Shown: piece by piece, positions 8,704 to 17,403 of the stretch
Position numbering within the stretch: the stretch's first letter is position 1
Layout of the letters: each line of letters starts with the position of its first letter
Assembly (NCBI GenBank): GCA_048939595.1
Contig: JBHLPI010000002.1
Location: 1-64,000 of the forward strand
Reading direction: 5' to 3'
Length of the DNA stretch: 64,000 nt
From: Hermodarchaeum sp048939595
Lineage (GTDB): Archaea > Asgardarchaeota > Hermodarchaeia > Hermodarchaeales > Hermodarchaeaceae
Made by a program: the position numbers and the translations under genes
The notes under the pieces: model-generated
The model's database searches: none
The model's input: only the letters and a program-made list of their open reading frames with translations
Told to the model about the DNA's origin: nothing

Positions 8704-8771
8704 CGTTTTGGGCTTTCTCCTAACTCTAGGGTGGAGTTTTCTCTATCTCTACTAGAGAAGGCCTTTGTAGC

Positions 8772-9212
8772 TTATGCCTCGAGAGGCTTTGTCGCGATAA
8801 TTCCTCCAATGAAGACGAGAAGTCCAGGAAGCCAACTCGAGAGTATAAGGCCTAGCCAGATTGGTGGCCAAGTGGTGCCAAAGAGGGAAAATGCTAGAAA
8901 ACCGGGGATAAGACCACAGAGAATCAGCGCAAGTAAGCCGGTGATGATAAGCCAGATTCTACTTCGTCCAGGGATACTCGCCATGATGAACCAAATGATC
9001 ATGAAGATAAAGCCTAAGACAACTGTAAGGAACATCCAAGCCATTGTCGCCGTGGCAACGTCTAAGAGGGGATCGCCGGGCGTAAATATTGAGCCAAGGA
9101 TGAGGATGACGAAAATTATGAAGCCAAAGAAGCCATTGGTGACCAGATAGATGAGTTGGAGGACCGCTCCGAGGATGATGAAGATTCTGGCGATAGTGTT
9201 TCTTTCCATCAT
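8772..9212 (-). CDS. Small four-helix membrane protein, hypothetical
   Basis: 146 residues with four hydrophobic segments (about 8-28, 30-50, 54-80 and 84-141 containing two) and short loops. Strong ribosome binding site GGGAGGT six bases before ATG 9212 (a second ATG follows directly). No motif I recognise; it resembles the general class of archaeal DUF multi-spanning proteins. It sits alone between the oxidoreductase relic and the methyltransferase. Confidence 0.7.
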   Translation of the reverse strand: MMERNTIARIFIILGAVLQLIYLVTNGFFGFIIFVILILGSIFTPGDPLLDVATATMAWMFLTVVLGFIFMIIWFIMASIPGRSRIWLIITGLLALILCGLIPGFLAFSLFGTTWPPIWLGLILSSWLPGLLVFIGGIIATKPLEA

Positions 9213-9306
9213 GATTACCTCCCTGAGTCGTAATTCGTTGTTGCTATTCAGGTTGGAGAAGTATTAAAATTGCAAGGGTCAGCGCGCAGAAGTGGCTTTC
9301 AAGACA

Positions 9307-10068
9307 TTATTTTTGGGTAAGAAGAATGAGATTTCGGCTGTTAGGACGAGAGAATTGGGTCTGTTGATAATCTGCGTAACTTTCAAGGTGTGTGAACCCA
9401 ACAGCCCTGAGAATCTTGTTCAGAAGAATTTGAGTGAGTTGAAGAACAGACTGCTCGCGGGTTATAGTTTTCCAGCCAGAATCGGTTTTTACAAACGCAG
9501 TAAACACTAGGGTCGATGAAAGATCATTAGAATGTGGTTGGAAAAAGCGTGCAAAAATCACCTCGTTACCTGCAGCTGATACTCCTGATTTGAGTGGAAA
9601 GAACCGAAAATTCGTAGCCCGAATTTCCTCGAAATTGAGTGTCTGTGATATAAAGTAACCATCTTTGGATAGTAGAGATTTGACCTCCTGAAGTGTTGTT
9701 TTCAAAGCAGCGTGGGAGGGGAGAAGAGCAAGTGAGTTTCCAAGGCACATTATCAGATCGAAGGAGCCTTTTACTGTTGTTTTCACGTTCTGCATATCTG
9801 CTGTGTGAAATTGAACCTTGACATTGTTTTTCTCTGCATGGTGAGTAGCTGCGGCAATCATTGCTGGACTAATATCCAGTCCTATGACTTCATGGCCTTC
9901 CTTTGCTAAAGCGATGGCGTGGCGTCCGCTCCCACAAGCTAAATCGAGAATTCGCATTTTTTGCTGGTCTTTGATGAACTTGCGGAAAAATGGAAGTTCC
10001 CGTTGTAATCGTTGTTCCCAGTTTATGGATTGGTCGTAGGCAAGGGCGAGTTCATCAAAGATAGGCAT
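9307..10068 (-). CDS. Class I SAM-dependent methyltransferase
   Basis: 253 residues. Motif I RILDLACGSGRHAIALA (near residue 40), the acidic end of strand 2 (VIGLDISPAMI), and FDLIMCLGNSLALLP at motif IV identify the Rossmann-fold methyltransferase superfamily. The GRHA variant is common in the UbiE/Methyltransf_25 type. The substrate is unknown. It lies 5 bases downstream of the reductive-dehalogenase homologue on the same strand, so the two are probably cotranscribed. Confidence 0.85.
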   Translation of the reverse strand: MPIFDELALAYDQSINWEQRLQRELPFFRKFIKDQQKMRILDLACGSGRHAIALAKEGHEVIGLDISPAMIAAATHHAEKNNVKVQFHTADMQNVKTTVKGSFDLIMCLGNSLALLPSHAALKTTLQEVKSLLSKDGYFISQTLNFEEIRATNFRFFPLKSGVSAAGNEVIFARFFQPHSNDLSSTLVFTAFVKTDSGWKTITREQSVLQLTQILLNKILRAVGFTHLESYADYQQTQFSRPNSRNLILLTQK

Positions 10069-10073
10069 TCACA

Positions 10074-11147
10074 TCAACTAGACTTGGAGTGTATTTCATT
10101 TTTCCAAAACGTTTCGGAGTCCAAAGGCACATTATTGAAAGTGCGTTTTGTGTAGGGACAAACGGCAATACAGGTGGAACAATCACCGCCGTTGTCGCAC
10201 CAGAATTCATAGCAGAGTTCAGCATTGACTGGCCATTTCAGGACGCCTGGATTATTGGATTTACAGGTTGTTTTAAGAGTTGGGTTGTCCTCTTTCGAGA
10301 TGGCACCGACTTCGCAGGCTTCGGCGCAGCGTTTACAGCTTTTGCAGAATTCAGTGACCCCGAAATCAATTGGCTTGTCAGGGTGGAGAGGGAGGTTTGT
10401 GAAGATCTTGCAAAGACGAACACGTGAACCATACTCTGGAGTAATGAGGAGTCCATGACGTCCCAGTTGCCCGAGACCTGCATCAATAGCGAGGGGAATA
10501 CTCAGTCCTGTATCATTGGCACATTGCACAGCATCAAACCCGAGATTGCGTATAAATTCACCAAGAAGAGCTAATACAAAACCCATTCGGGAATAGCCAA
10601 CCCCAGTTGCTGCCGCTGCAGGAATGGCAGGAGATGTAGCGATGCCTTCAGGATCCATTTCGATAGCCATCACTATGGCTGTGGTGCAATCTTCGGGGAT
10701 TTCCATATTGGCATAGATCCAATGAGGATTAACCCGACAGATTCCTACTAGCGAAGCCCCATATAAGAAAGCAGCTCGTTTGACGTAAGTGCTCATCTTG
10801 AGAGGGTCAGGTAGTTCAAAGGGAAATTTTGAAAGGTCATGGTCAAGTTCTGCAGCAGGTTTACGAAATTTGGGAATTCGAGAATGTGCAAAGGTTCCTT
10901 TGTAAGTGTCGTGAAGGGTCCAGGCAGCTTCTTCGAGGGCAAAATCGACATGAGAATATCCTGGTTTCGGATTTTTGATAAAGTCAGGGATTCGTTCATC
11001 TATCATACGCTGATGACCTGGCCAGTGAGGATCTGAAAACACACGGCTGAAGATCAGGTTGTCGAGATTATAGCGGGTAAGCTGCTTCTCGTCGATGGTG
11101 TAGGGGGGATTCTCAACTTGTTGTCTGCGCTGGTTTGGGATTCCCAT
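10074..11147 (-). CDS. Reductive dehalogenase (RdhA) homologue, corrinoid/2[4Fe-4S], no Tat signal
   Basis: 357 residues. The C-terminal half carries GYSRMGFVLA, NDTGLSIPLAIDAGLGQLGR, HGLLITPEYGSRVRLCK and DKPIDFGVTEFC, the signature order of RdhA. Two Fe-S sites follow: C268/271/274/278 and a second with C312, C323, C326, C330 (SNNPGVLKW between them). Epoxyqueuosine reductase (QueG) is the nearest alternative but lacks the NDTGLSIP...LITPE...SNNPGV set. There is no twin-arginine signal and no RdhB anchor gene beside it, so a cytoplasmic, possibly non-respiratory role is likely. Substrate unknown. Confidence 0.8.
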   Translation of the reverse strand: MGIPNQRRQQVENPPYTIDEKQLTRYNLDNLIFSRVFSDPHWPGHQRMIDERIPDFIKNPKPGYSHVDFALEEAAWTLHDTYKGTFAHSRIPKFRKPAAELDHDLSKFPFELPDPLKMSTYVKRAAFLYGASLVGICRVNPHWIYANMEIPEDCTTAIVMAIEMDPEGIATSPAIPAAAATGVGYSRMGFVLALLGEFIRNLGFDAVQCANDTGLSIPLAIDAGLGQLGRHGLLITPEYGSRVRLCKIFTNLPLHPDKPIDFGVTEFCKSCKRCAEACEVGAISKEDNPTLKTTCKSNNPGVLKWPVNAELCYEFWCDNGGDCSTCIAVCPYTKRTFNNVPLDSETFWKNEIHSKSS

Positions 11148-11196
11148 GGAGGTTCCACCTTATGCGTAATTATGCGTGGGGGCTTTTGAAAGTTCA

Positions 11197-12462
11197 CTAC
11201 TGACTATTAGCGGTCTTAAAGGTTTCAACGAAATGAAACACTTCAGAAAAGGTGTTGTAAAAAGGAACCGGGGCGACACGGATAACATCCGGTTCTCGCC
11301 AATCACAATAAATGCCAGCCTTTGTAAGGTGGGCAAATAAGGCTTTACCATTCTGATGTGTACGGATAGAGAGCTGACACCCCCGATGCTTCGGATTTCG
11401 TGGTGTGAGAATTGAGAAGTTATCGCCACCTACTTGGTCGAGAAGATATTCGAGATATCCAGTCAGCCTCTCAGATTTTTCACGAAGGCACTGGAAGGTG
11501 ACTTCATCAAACATCTTGAGTGAAGCATCAAGAGGGGCAAGTAACAATGGTGAAAAACTGCTAATTTGCCACCCTGCAGCGCCTCTACTGGAGTCGATAT
11601 CAGGTTCCATTTGAAAGCGAGTTTCCAGTTTATTCCCCCACCAGCCTTCAAATCGGGGAAGATTCTGATCGAAGTGCTTTTCATGGATAAAGCATCCACC
11701 GGGACCTCCTGGACCTCCATTCAGGTATTTGTAAGTGCACCAGACCGCAAAATCGACTTTCCAATCGTGAAGCTGAAGGGGGATATTTCCAATTGCATGT
11801 GCTAAATCATAACCGATTGTCGCTCCCGCTTTTCGTCCTAACTTAGCGATGTATTCTAAATCGAAAGCTTGTCCTGAGTAGTAATTGATGCCCCCTAAGA
11901 GAACGAGAGCGATTTCATCACCAGATTCTTCGAAGATAGCTTTGAAATCATCAATGGTAATAGTTGTGTCCGATTGAGGTTTGACCTCAATAATAGCGTT
12001 ACTAGGGTTTATTCCATGGAATCGCATCTGTGATTTAATTGCATACTGATCACTGGGAAATGCCTTCTGTTCGATGAGAACCTTATATCGGTCTTGGCTA
12101 GGTTGATAAAAGGAAACCAGCATTAAATGGAGATTAACTGAAAGAGCGTTCATTAACACGATTTCAGCAGGTTTGCCCCCAACAATGGTTGCCATACTAG
12201 GATAAAGTGATTCACCGTAATTGATCCAAGGATTGCTCCCTTGTGTGTACGCTTCAACTCCCAATGCCTTCCAATCCTCAAGAATCGCGGCGATATGCTC
12301 CTTTGTCATTACTGGTTGTAATCCTAAGGAGTTTCCCAAGAAGTAAGTGGCGACTTGCCCCGATGTTTGTTTGGGAAGATGAAACAATTGCCTATACTTT
12401 GACAGGGTATCTTTAGCATCCATCTCTGTGGCAAAGGATTGACTAGTGTCATATTTTGTCAT
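11197..12462 (-). CDS. kynU: Kynureninase
   Basis: 421 residues, the normal size. YFLGNSLGLQP near the N-terminus, SVNLHLMLVSFY, D219 in GYDLAHAIGN, and the PLP lysine K245 in WCTYKYLNGGPGG, followed by GWWGNKLETRFQM, define kynureninase. It hydrolyses kynurenine or 3-hydroxykynurenine to (hydroxy)anthranilate plus alanine. No tryptophan dioxygenase or formamidase gene is in the window, so the pathway must be completed elsewhere. The gene stands upstream of the RdhA homologue on the same strand (49-base gap). Confidence 0.95.
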   Translation of the reverse strand: MTKYDTSQSFATEMDAKDTLSKYRQLFHLPKQTSGQVATYFLGNSLGLQPVMTKEHIAAILEDWKALGVEAYTQGSNPWINYGESLYPSMATIVGGKPAEIVLMNALSVNLHLMLVSFYQPSQDRYKVLIEQKAFPSDQYAIKSQMRFHGINPSNAIIEVKPQSDTTITIDDFKAIFEESGDEIALVLLGGINYYSGQAFDLEYIAKLGRKAGATIGYDLAHAIGNIPLQLHDWKVDFAVWCTYKYLNGGPGGPGGCFIHEKHFDQNLPRFEGWWGNKLETRFQMEPDIDSSRGAAGWQISSFSPLLLAPLDASLKMFDEVTFQCLREKSERLTGYLEYLLDQVGGDNFSILTPRNPKHRGCQLSIRTHQNGKALFAHLTKAGIYCDWREPDVIRVAPVPFYNTFSEVFHFVETFKTANSQ

Positions 12463-12525
12463 CTAACATCAACTGCTTGCAATATCCTCTGAGTGTGGCT
12501 CCATGAACTAAAAAAGCTCAGGGTT

Positions 12526-13887
12526 CTAGAAGAAAAAGGTGTCTTTGTCCTCGTCTTCGGGTTCCTTGGGTGCAGGTTCTTCAGGGGCAGGTTCATCTGT
12601 AGTTTCAGAAGTTTTGGGTACATCAAAGATAATGGGAGTTCGGGGTTCCTTGGAAGTGTCCGTCTCAGGTTTGGTTTCTTCCTCTGAGACATCTTCCGGA
12701 GCGGCTTCGGGTTCAGGAACAGGAGGGATGGGTGGTGGGGTGTCTTCCGTTTCAGGAGGTTCGCTTGGTGCCTCCTCAACATCCTCTATTTCATCATCCT
12801 CGTCAGGAAGTTCTTCATCCATTAGGGGGGGAACTGAATGTTCTGGTTCTGAGGGTTCAAGAGTTTCTTCAATACTCTCCTCTTCCTCCTCTTCCTCCTC
12901 TTCCTCCTCTTCCTCCTCTTCCTCCTCTTCCTCCTCTTCCTCCTCTTCCTCCTCTTCNNNNNNNNNNNNNNNNNNNNNNNNNNNNNNNNNNNNNNNNNNN
13001 NNNNNNNNNNNNNNNNNNNNNNNNNNNNNNNNNNNNNNNNNNNNNNNNNNNNNNNNNTCTTCCTCCTCTTCCTCCTCTTCCTCCTCTTCCTCCTCTTCCT
13101 CCTCTTCCTCCTCTTCCTCCTCTTCCTCCTCTTCCTCCTCTTCTTCTTTAGCAAAGGGGGTGAGTTTGATGTCTCCTTTCTTGACCTTTAAAAGGTAGAG
13201 TTGAGGATTGAAGTCGATTCCCCGCATTTTCTCGATTTGACAGGCGATTTGCCAGCCTTCCTCATTGTAGATTTTGTAGAGGGCAATCACTCCGTCAACG
13301 ATGTGTTCGAGTCGTCGGAGGTCTTCTTCATCGTGGGCTTCCCTGGCGATGGTGTACAGAAGAACGTTCCCATGATTTTTCTGAGCACTCATCTGGTAGT
13401 GTATATAGCTCATCACTTCATCGGGTTCACGGGCGGCATGAATAATCGAAGTCAAAGAATCTACCACGCCACGTAGATTATTATCTGGCTTCATTGTCAC
13501 GACAGCTTTGCGAAGCATATCGTGGACTTGCCGTGAATTCCCGAGATCTTGCACTGAAAAATCACTTTCAAGTTCATATTCTCCCCAACCGAAGGCATCC
13601 GTGAAAGCGTCGATTCCAATTAACTGTTGGTCTTTTAGTGCACGATCGACATCAATGCCCCTTTTGCGCAGTTGCTCAAATGCAAAATGTAGTGGATATT
13701 CGGTGCTAAGGAGATAGGCTAGTTCGCCGTTGTTAAGCCCAGTTGCCAGAAAATTCGAGATGAAGGCATCTGACCGTGTGCCAGTATCAAATTCTAGTAA
13801 AACAACGTAACCACGGGGAATGCCACCGCCGAGGGCGTCATCAAGAACTGGGATACCGAGTGGTGTCTTATCCGTCATGGTTTCCAC
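12526..13887 (-). CDS. KaiC/RadA-like protein with degenerate P-loop and very long poly-Glu/acidic C-terminal tail (contains assembly gap)
   Basis: Residues 1-247 form a KaiC/RAD55-like core: GIPVLDDALGGGIPRG is classic, but the P-loop position reads LLEFDTGTRSDAF (30-42) with no GK(S/T). From residue 248 (13146 downwards) the protein is almost pure glutamate on both sides of a 100-N gap, at least about 55 Glu in total. An acidic Pro/Glu/Asp-rich tail ends in DTFFF. Frames on the two sides are consistent, but the true length across the gap is unknown. ATG 13887 is followed by an in-frame ATG at 13878. Possibly a pseudo-ATPase with an electrostatic tail; function unknown. Confidence 0.75.
   Translation of the reverse strand: METMTDKTPLGIPVLDDALGGGIPRGYVVLLEFDTGTRSDAFISNFLATGLNNGELAYLLSTEYPLHFAFEQLRKRGIDVDRALKDQQLIGIDAFTDAFGWGEYELESDFSVQDLGNSRQVHDMLRKAVVTMKPDNNLRGVVDSLTSIIHAAREPDEVMSYIHYQMSAQKNHGNVLLYTIAREAHDEEDLRRLEHIVDGVIALYKIYNEEGWQIACQIEKMRGIDFNPQLYLLKVKKGDIKLTPFAKEEEEEEEEEEEEEEEEEEEEEEEEEEEEEXXXXXXXXXXXXXXXXXXXXXXXXXXXXXXXXXXEEEEEEEEEEEEEEEEEEEEEEEEEEESIEETLEPSEPEHSVPPLMDEELPDEDDEIEDVEEAPSEPPETEDTPPPIPPVPEPEAAPEDVSEEETKPETDTSKEPRTPIIFDVPKTSETTDEPAPEEPAPKEPEDEDKDTFFF
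12878..13148. repeat. 9-bp tandem repeat (CTCTTCCTC on +) encoding poly-Glu, interrupted by gap
   Basis: The plus strand is an almost uninterrupted run of CTCTTCCTC units from about 12878 to 12957 and from 13058 to about 13148, reading GAG-GAA-GAG on the coding strand. The repeat clearly caused the assembler to break. Confidence 0.95.
12958..13057. other. Assembly gap (100 N)
   Basis: Exactly 100 N characters, the conventional size for a gap of unknown length, inside the poly-Glu repeat. The 100 bases are not a multiple of three, so the real sequence must have a different length if the frame is open. Confidence 1.
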
Positions 13888-14020
13888 TAAAATGCCCGAG
13901 ACAATTCACTGTGAAAAACATTATGGTCTCATTCGTTTGACCCTCATAGAAGTAAGGTTAATTAAGTTACTTTTGTAAGGTCAGAATGCAGTACCTGTCC
14001 TGACTGGAGGCTACAGAAAT

Positions 14021-14197
14021 ATGTCTAAACAGCAATTAACGTGTCCACTATGTGGAAACACAATTTTCAGAAAAGAAGAAGGTCGTATGGATAGTAGATG
14101 GGGCTTTACTAGCCACAAGATTACCCTCATGATTTGTGAACAGTGCAGATTCGTCATGCAGTTTTCGAAAGGTCGATCCATCTTCGACTTCGATTAA
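14021..14197 (+). CDS. Small zinc-ribbon protein (58 aa)
   Basis: ATG 14021 with GGAGG at 14006-14010. Two cysteine pairs, CPLCG (residues 8-11) and CEQC (about 42-45), are spaced as in a zinc ribbon, with an aromatic/basic middle and an FDFD C-terminus. The class is common in archaea and often of unknown role, sometimes nucleic-acid binding. It overlaps the convergent VOC gene by four bases. Confidence 0.7.
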   Translation: MSKQQLTCPLCGNTIFRKEEGRMDSRWGFTSHKITLMICEQCRFVMQFSKGRSIFDFD

Positions 14198-14634
14198 GAA
14201 TAATCCCGGCTATAGTGCTCGGGATCCTCGACAATATTGTAGCGGTTTCCATCGAGGTCCTCGAATCCAGCCATCAGGCCACCCCAGGGCATCTCTTCGG
14301 GTAACATGAAGAATCGAACCCCCCGCTCTTTCATTTTTTTATAAAATCCATCTATATCATGTGTTTCGAAGGTTATCCCCGTATTACGACCAATCTGGTT
14401 CAGTTGCCATTCATACATAATCGGATCTGCGTCGGGATTCGGTTCAATTAAAGCAATTTTAGCTCGTTCATCATCTGGACCTATTTCCACCCAACCAAAC
14501 CGTGGAGCATCTAAAATAACAGGAAGTTCCAAAACGTCACGGAAAAACGCTATCGCTTCTTCTTGGTTCGACACAAACACTCGAACCGTCCAGACTCGAT
14601 GAATTGCTTTCTTAGATTCTTTGTACTTCGACAT
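14194..14634 (-). CDS. VOC superfamily protein (glyoxalase/dioxygenase fold)
   Basis: 146 residues from ATG 14634, with GAGGTG about ten bases upstream; that site overlaps a longer in-frame start at 14649. VWTVRVFVSNQEEAIAFFRDVLEL and FEDLDGNRYNIVE are the two halves of the beta-alpha-beta-beta-beta module, with metal-site residues possible near H/E positions of each half. Enzymes here include glyoxalase I and methylmalonyl-CoA epimerase. The sequence does not show a clear epimerase signature, so I leave the reaction open even though methylmalonyl-CoA mutase is in the window. Confidence 0.8.
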   Translation of the reverse strand: MSKYKESKKAIHRVWTVRVFVSNQEEAIAFFRDVLELPVILDAPRFGWVEIGPDDERAKIALIEPNPDADPIMYEWQLNQIGRNTGITFETHDIDGFYKKMKERGVRFFMLPEEMPWGGLMAGFEDLDGNRYNIVEDPEHYSRDYS

Positions 14635-14912
14635 AATGACACACCTCATACGCTTCAGATATTAAGCGACATAACTGTTGCTATTTTGTTCCCCCCGATA
14701 AACTCCCTTTATTCCTCGATGATTCTACGCTTGAAGTTATTGAAGAAATTACTTACATAGGTAGATAAAGGAAATTATCCTACTTGCCCTCAATAAAACT
14801 GATCTTGAAAGTCTTGAAGCTGAAGAAACAAAACTCAGGCAACCGTAAAGACTTTTATAGACTAAAACAGGGAATGCGCTGTATACTTTATCTAATGAGG
14901 AGGACTAATAAA
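14635..14912 (+). promoter_or_regulatory. Upstream region of the acyl-CoA dehydrogenase gene
   Basis: Divergent gap between the VOC protein and acyl-CoA dehydrogenase genes. TTTTATAG at 14853-14860 is a plausible TATA element about 55 bases before the start, and GAGGAGG at 14897-14903 is a strong ribosome binding site that fixes the dehydrogenase start at 14913. No other coding sequence is apparent. Confidence 0.4.
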
Positions 14913-16142
14913 ATGGACTTTGAGTTTTCACAGGATGAACAACTTTTCCGAGATACTGTCCGGGACTTTGCCCAAAAAGAAATCCGTCCCTATACACGGG
15001 AAATGGATGAAACGGGCAAATTACCTAAAGGCCTCGTCAAGAAGATGGCGGATCTTGGCCTGCTGGGTATCACAATTCCAGAAAAATACGGTGGACCCGA
15101 CGGGAACTTCATGTTAGCTTGTATTGCTGCTGAAGAACTCGCTCGAGCAGATCTAAGCATCGCGATTCCAGTATTTTATCTAGTTGAAGCTAGCTGGGCC
15201 TCAGTGTTTGCCCGTCACGGCACAGAAGAAGCCAAACAAGAAATTCTCCCGAAAGTTGCCAAAGGAGAGTACTTCTTCGGTATAGCCACCACTGAACCTG
15301 CTGGAGGAAGCGACATTGTGGGTGCAACTAAAACCACGATTGCTGAGAAAGAAGACAAGTACGTTGTTAACGGCGAAAAAGTCTATATCAGCGGTGTCCG
15401 CGAATCTACCACCGAAATGCAAGGGCGCTACTTCACGACAGCCTATCTCGACAAGCAGGCGTCTCCGAAGCACCGAGGTATCGCTGCATTCATCTTACCC
15501 GTCGAAAAAGACATTCCTGGTCTTACCCCAACCCTCTTTGAAGACTGGGGCCGCATGGGCATCAGCACTGGTGGCTTCGCCATGGACAATGTTGAGATTC
15601 CCAAGCATTGGCTTATCGGTGACCCTACTAAAGGTTTCGTATACTCCATGGAGGGCTTCTCTGCCGCCCGTGTTATCATTGGCGCTACCTGCATCGGCTG
15701 CGCCTTAGAAGGCTTGGAAATCGGCATGAACTATATTCGCCAACGCAAAGCCTTTGGCAAAGAACTCGGCAAATATGAAGGCATCAGCTTTCCCCTCGCC
15801 GAATGGTACAGCAAACTCATGGGCGACCGCCTTGTCATGTACAAAGCTGCATGGCTCATGGATCAAGTTTACGGTGGCAACTCCAAATACAACCACTTCG
15901 ACGTCGCCCTCTGGACTGCTATGGCCAAACTCCGCGCCCCCATCGACGCCTTCGCCATCCTCAACGAAGTCGCTGATTGGCATGGTGCGTTTGCGTATAC
16001 GAAGGAGAGCGAATTAGATCTGGGAATTCGCGGAGTCCGTAGCTACTCAATTGGCGCGGAAGGTGGCATGAACATTATGCGGCTCATAATTGGTCGTGAG
16101 CTGCTTGGGAAAGAGTTTGTGCCCTACGATCGTCAGAAATAA
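14913..16142 (+). CDS. Acyl-CoA dehydrogenase
   Basis: 409 residues from ATG 14913. It begins DFEFSQDEQLFRDTVRDFAQ, has the FAD/substrate block FGIATTEPAGGSD, then RVIIGATCIGCALEGLE, RKAFGKELGKYEGI and the C-terminal ...IRGVRSYSIGAEGGMNIMRL helix. The catalytic Glu cannot be assigned with certainty; E in AFAYTKESELDL is near the expected region. It oxidises an acyl-CoA to the enoyl-CoA and passes electrons to ETF, encoded at 6.3-8.3 kb. Chain specificity is unknown. A strong hairpin follows the stop. Confidence 0.93.
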   Translation: MDFEFSQDEQLFRDTVRDFAQKEIRPYTREMDETGKLPKGLVKKMADLGLLGITIPEKYGGPDGNFMLACIAAEELARADLSIAIPVFYLVEASWASVFARHGTEEAKQEILPKVAKGEYFFGIATTEPAGGSDIVGATKTTIAEKEDKYVVNGEKVYISGVRESTTEMQGRYFTTAYLDKQASPKHRGIAAFILPVEKDIPGLTPTLFEDWGRMGISTGGFAMDNVEIPKHWLIGDPTKGFVYSMEGFSAARVIIGATCIGCALEGLEIGMNYIRQRKAFGKELGKYEGISFPLAEWYSKLMGDRLVMYKAAWLMDQVYGGNSKYNHFDVALWTAMAKLRAPIDAFAILNEVADWHGAFAYTKESELDLGIRGVRSYSIGAEGGMNIMRLIIGRELLGKEFVPYDRQK

Positions 16143-16149
16143 GATTCGT

Positions 16150-16181
16150 TGAGTGCAGTTTCTGCACTCAGTTTCTTTTTT
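16150..16181 (+). terminator. Hairpin plus T-tract terminator after acyl-CoA dehydrogenase
   Basis: TGAGTGCAG (16150-16158), loop TTT, CTGCACTCA (16162-16170), a perfect 9-bp stem, followed by GTTTCTTTTTT. It starts seven bases after the dehydrogenase stop. Confidence 0.8.
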
Positions 16182-16418
16182 CCTGTATGTGTTACGTTTG
16201 GGGCTATTCAGGTGTTTTTGAAAATAGCTTCAGGAGATAGTGTTAACAAATTTAGAACCTGTTCTAAATGGCTGTTTTCCCTCTCAGTTTATATTTTTAT
16301 GTGATAGAAACCCCTTAGAAAGTGGATTCGGAACCTTGAGACAGTAAATGGGTGGAAATTTCAGGCGAGTATGAATCCTAGCTAGTCTCAGCTGAAGAAA
16401 GAACTCTGAGTGGTGGCG

Positions 16419-17387
16419 ATGGACGAAGTAGATAAAAACATCATTTTCGAGTTATCAGTTAATTATAGGGCTTCATATCAGTATATAGCGAAAAAACTCG
16501 CTTTATCAGTGAATGCCATCAAGAAGCGAATTCAGAAGCTGAATAGTGATGGCGTAATTCTTGGAGGCTGGTTGCACCCAACAAGTTCAATGCTCAACAT
16601 GGAAGACTGGGTCGCAATCATCCGAACTGAAGATCCAATTCCGTCCGACACGTTCTTAGATGGATTAGGCGCCCATAAACTCGTTACTTCTGCCAGCATC
16701 TTGACTGATGGGAGTATTCTCTGTTTTGGGAGCTATCCTGGGGCAAAGGGGTTAGAGGAGATTGGTACATTTTTACGCCAGGTTCCAGGGGTTAAATCAG
16801 TGGAATTTCATACTATTCTTACTGAGCCAGGAAGACGTTGCGAGTTAACCAAATCTGATTTGAAGGTCTTGAAGTGTTTACAGCAAGATCCCCGGATGTC
16901 AATTAGTGATTTATCAAAGCAGACGCACTTGACCCCACGAAGAATACGAAAAATAATTGATAACCTAATTGGTGAAAATGGGTCTGAGCCAAGCATGTAT
17001 ATCAATTGGGAAGCTAGGGGTGGATGTCGTCCTAGCGAAATATGTTTTAGAATTGATGTGCATTGGAATTTGAATGCCGGAGGGCATACAGCGTTTGTCA
17101 TTATCATACGTCACGAAGAAGGAGTAGAAGCGCGGTCTAAAATTGTGAGTGTTTTACAAGACCATTATCCGGTCAGATTTTGGTACGCATATGCATCAGC
17201 TTTTGAGCCTGTGATTTTTTGTGTATTTGTAGTAGAGCATATGCGAGAGGCGAGCGAAATTCTTGAAACGATTAGGCAGACGCCGGAAGCAAAGTCGGCA
17301 AATGCCATTTATGGTTATCCAACTCGTAAGTTTCGGAGTCCCATTGATGATTATTTCGAGGAACTTTTCAAACGTCTTGAGGATTGA
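16419..17387 (+). CDS. Lrp/AsnC-type transcriptional regulator with two winged-helix domains
   Basis: 322 residues from ATG 16419 (GTG 16410 also possible). N-terminal HTH: DEVDKNIIFELSVNYRASYQ with YIAKKLALSVNAIKKRIQKL; a second HTH near residues 147-185 (LKVLKCLQQDPRMSISDLSK, TPRRIRKII). The segments after each HTH resemble the RAM-type ligand domain. It is a clear paralogue of the protein encoded at 18766-19743, which has the same architecture and similar length. The target is unknown; the neighbouring membrane protein and acyl-CoA dehydrogenase are candidates by proximity only. Confidence 0.85.
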   Translation: MDEVDKNIIFELSVNYRASYQYIAKKLALSVNAIKKRIQKLNSDGVILGGWLHPTSSMLNMEDWVAIIRTEDPIPSDTFLDGLGAHKLVTSASILTDGSILCFGSYPGAKGLEEIGTFLRQVPGVKSVEFHTILTEPGRRCELTKSDLKVLKCLQQDPRMSISDLSKQTHLTPRRIRKIIDNLIGENGSEPSMYINWEARGGCRPSEICFRIDVHWNLNAGGHTAFVIIIRHEEGVEARSKIVSVLQDHYPVRFWYAYASAFEPVIFCVFVVEHMREASEILETIRQTPEAKSANAIYGYPTRKFRSPIDDYFEELFKRLED

Positions 17388-17403
17388 AAACGGATTATAA
17401 ATC

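Noticed and set aside
8504..8755. 83-residue plus-strand ORF
   Set aside because: It is antisense to the molybdoenzyme relic, has no ribosome binding site, and the minus frame reads as a recognisable domain.
10074..11147. Epoxyqueuosine reductase (QueG)
   Set aside because: It shares the Fe-S half, but NDTGLSIP, LLITPEYG and SNNPGV are RdhA-specific in combination.
12539..13198. Poly-Ser (+) and poly-Leu/Pro or poly-Arg/Lys frames through the 9-bp repeat
   Set aside because: Any frame of the repeat is open; only the minus poly-Glu frame continues from a structured KaiC-like domain into an acidic tail.
14194..14634. Methylmalonyl-CoA epimerase
   Set aside because: The fold is right and MCM is in the window, but I could not see a clear epimerase signature and the gene is not in the MCM operon.
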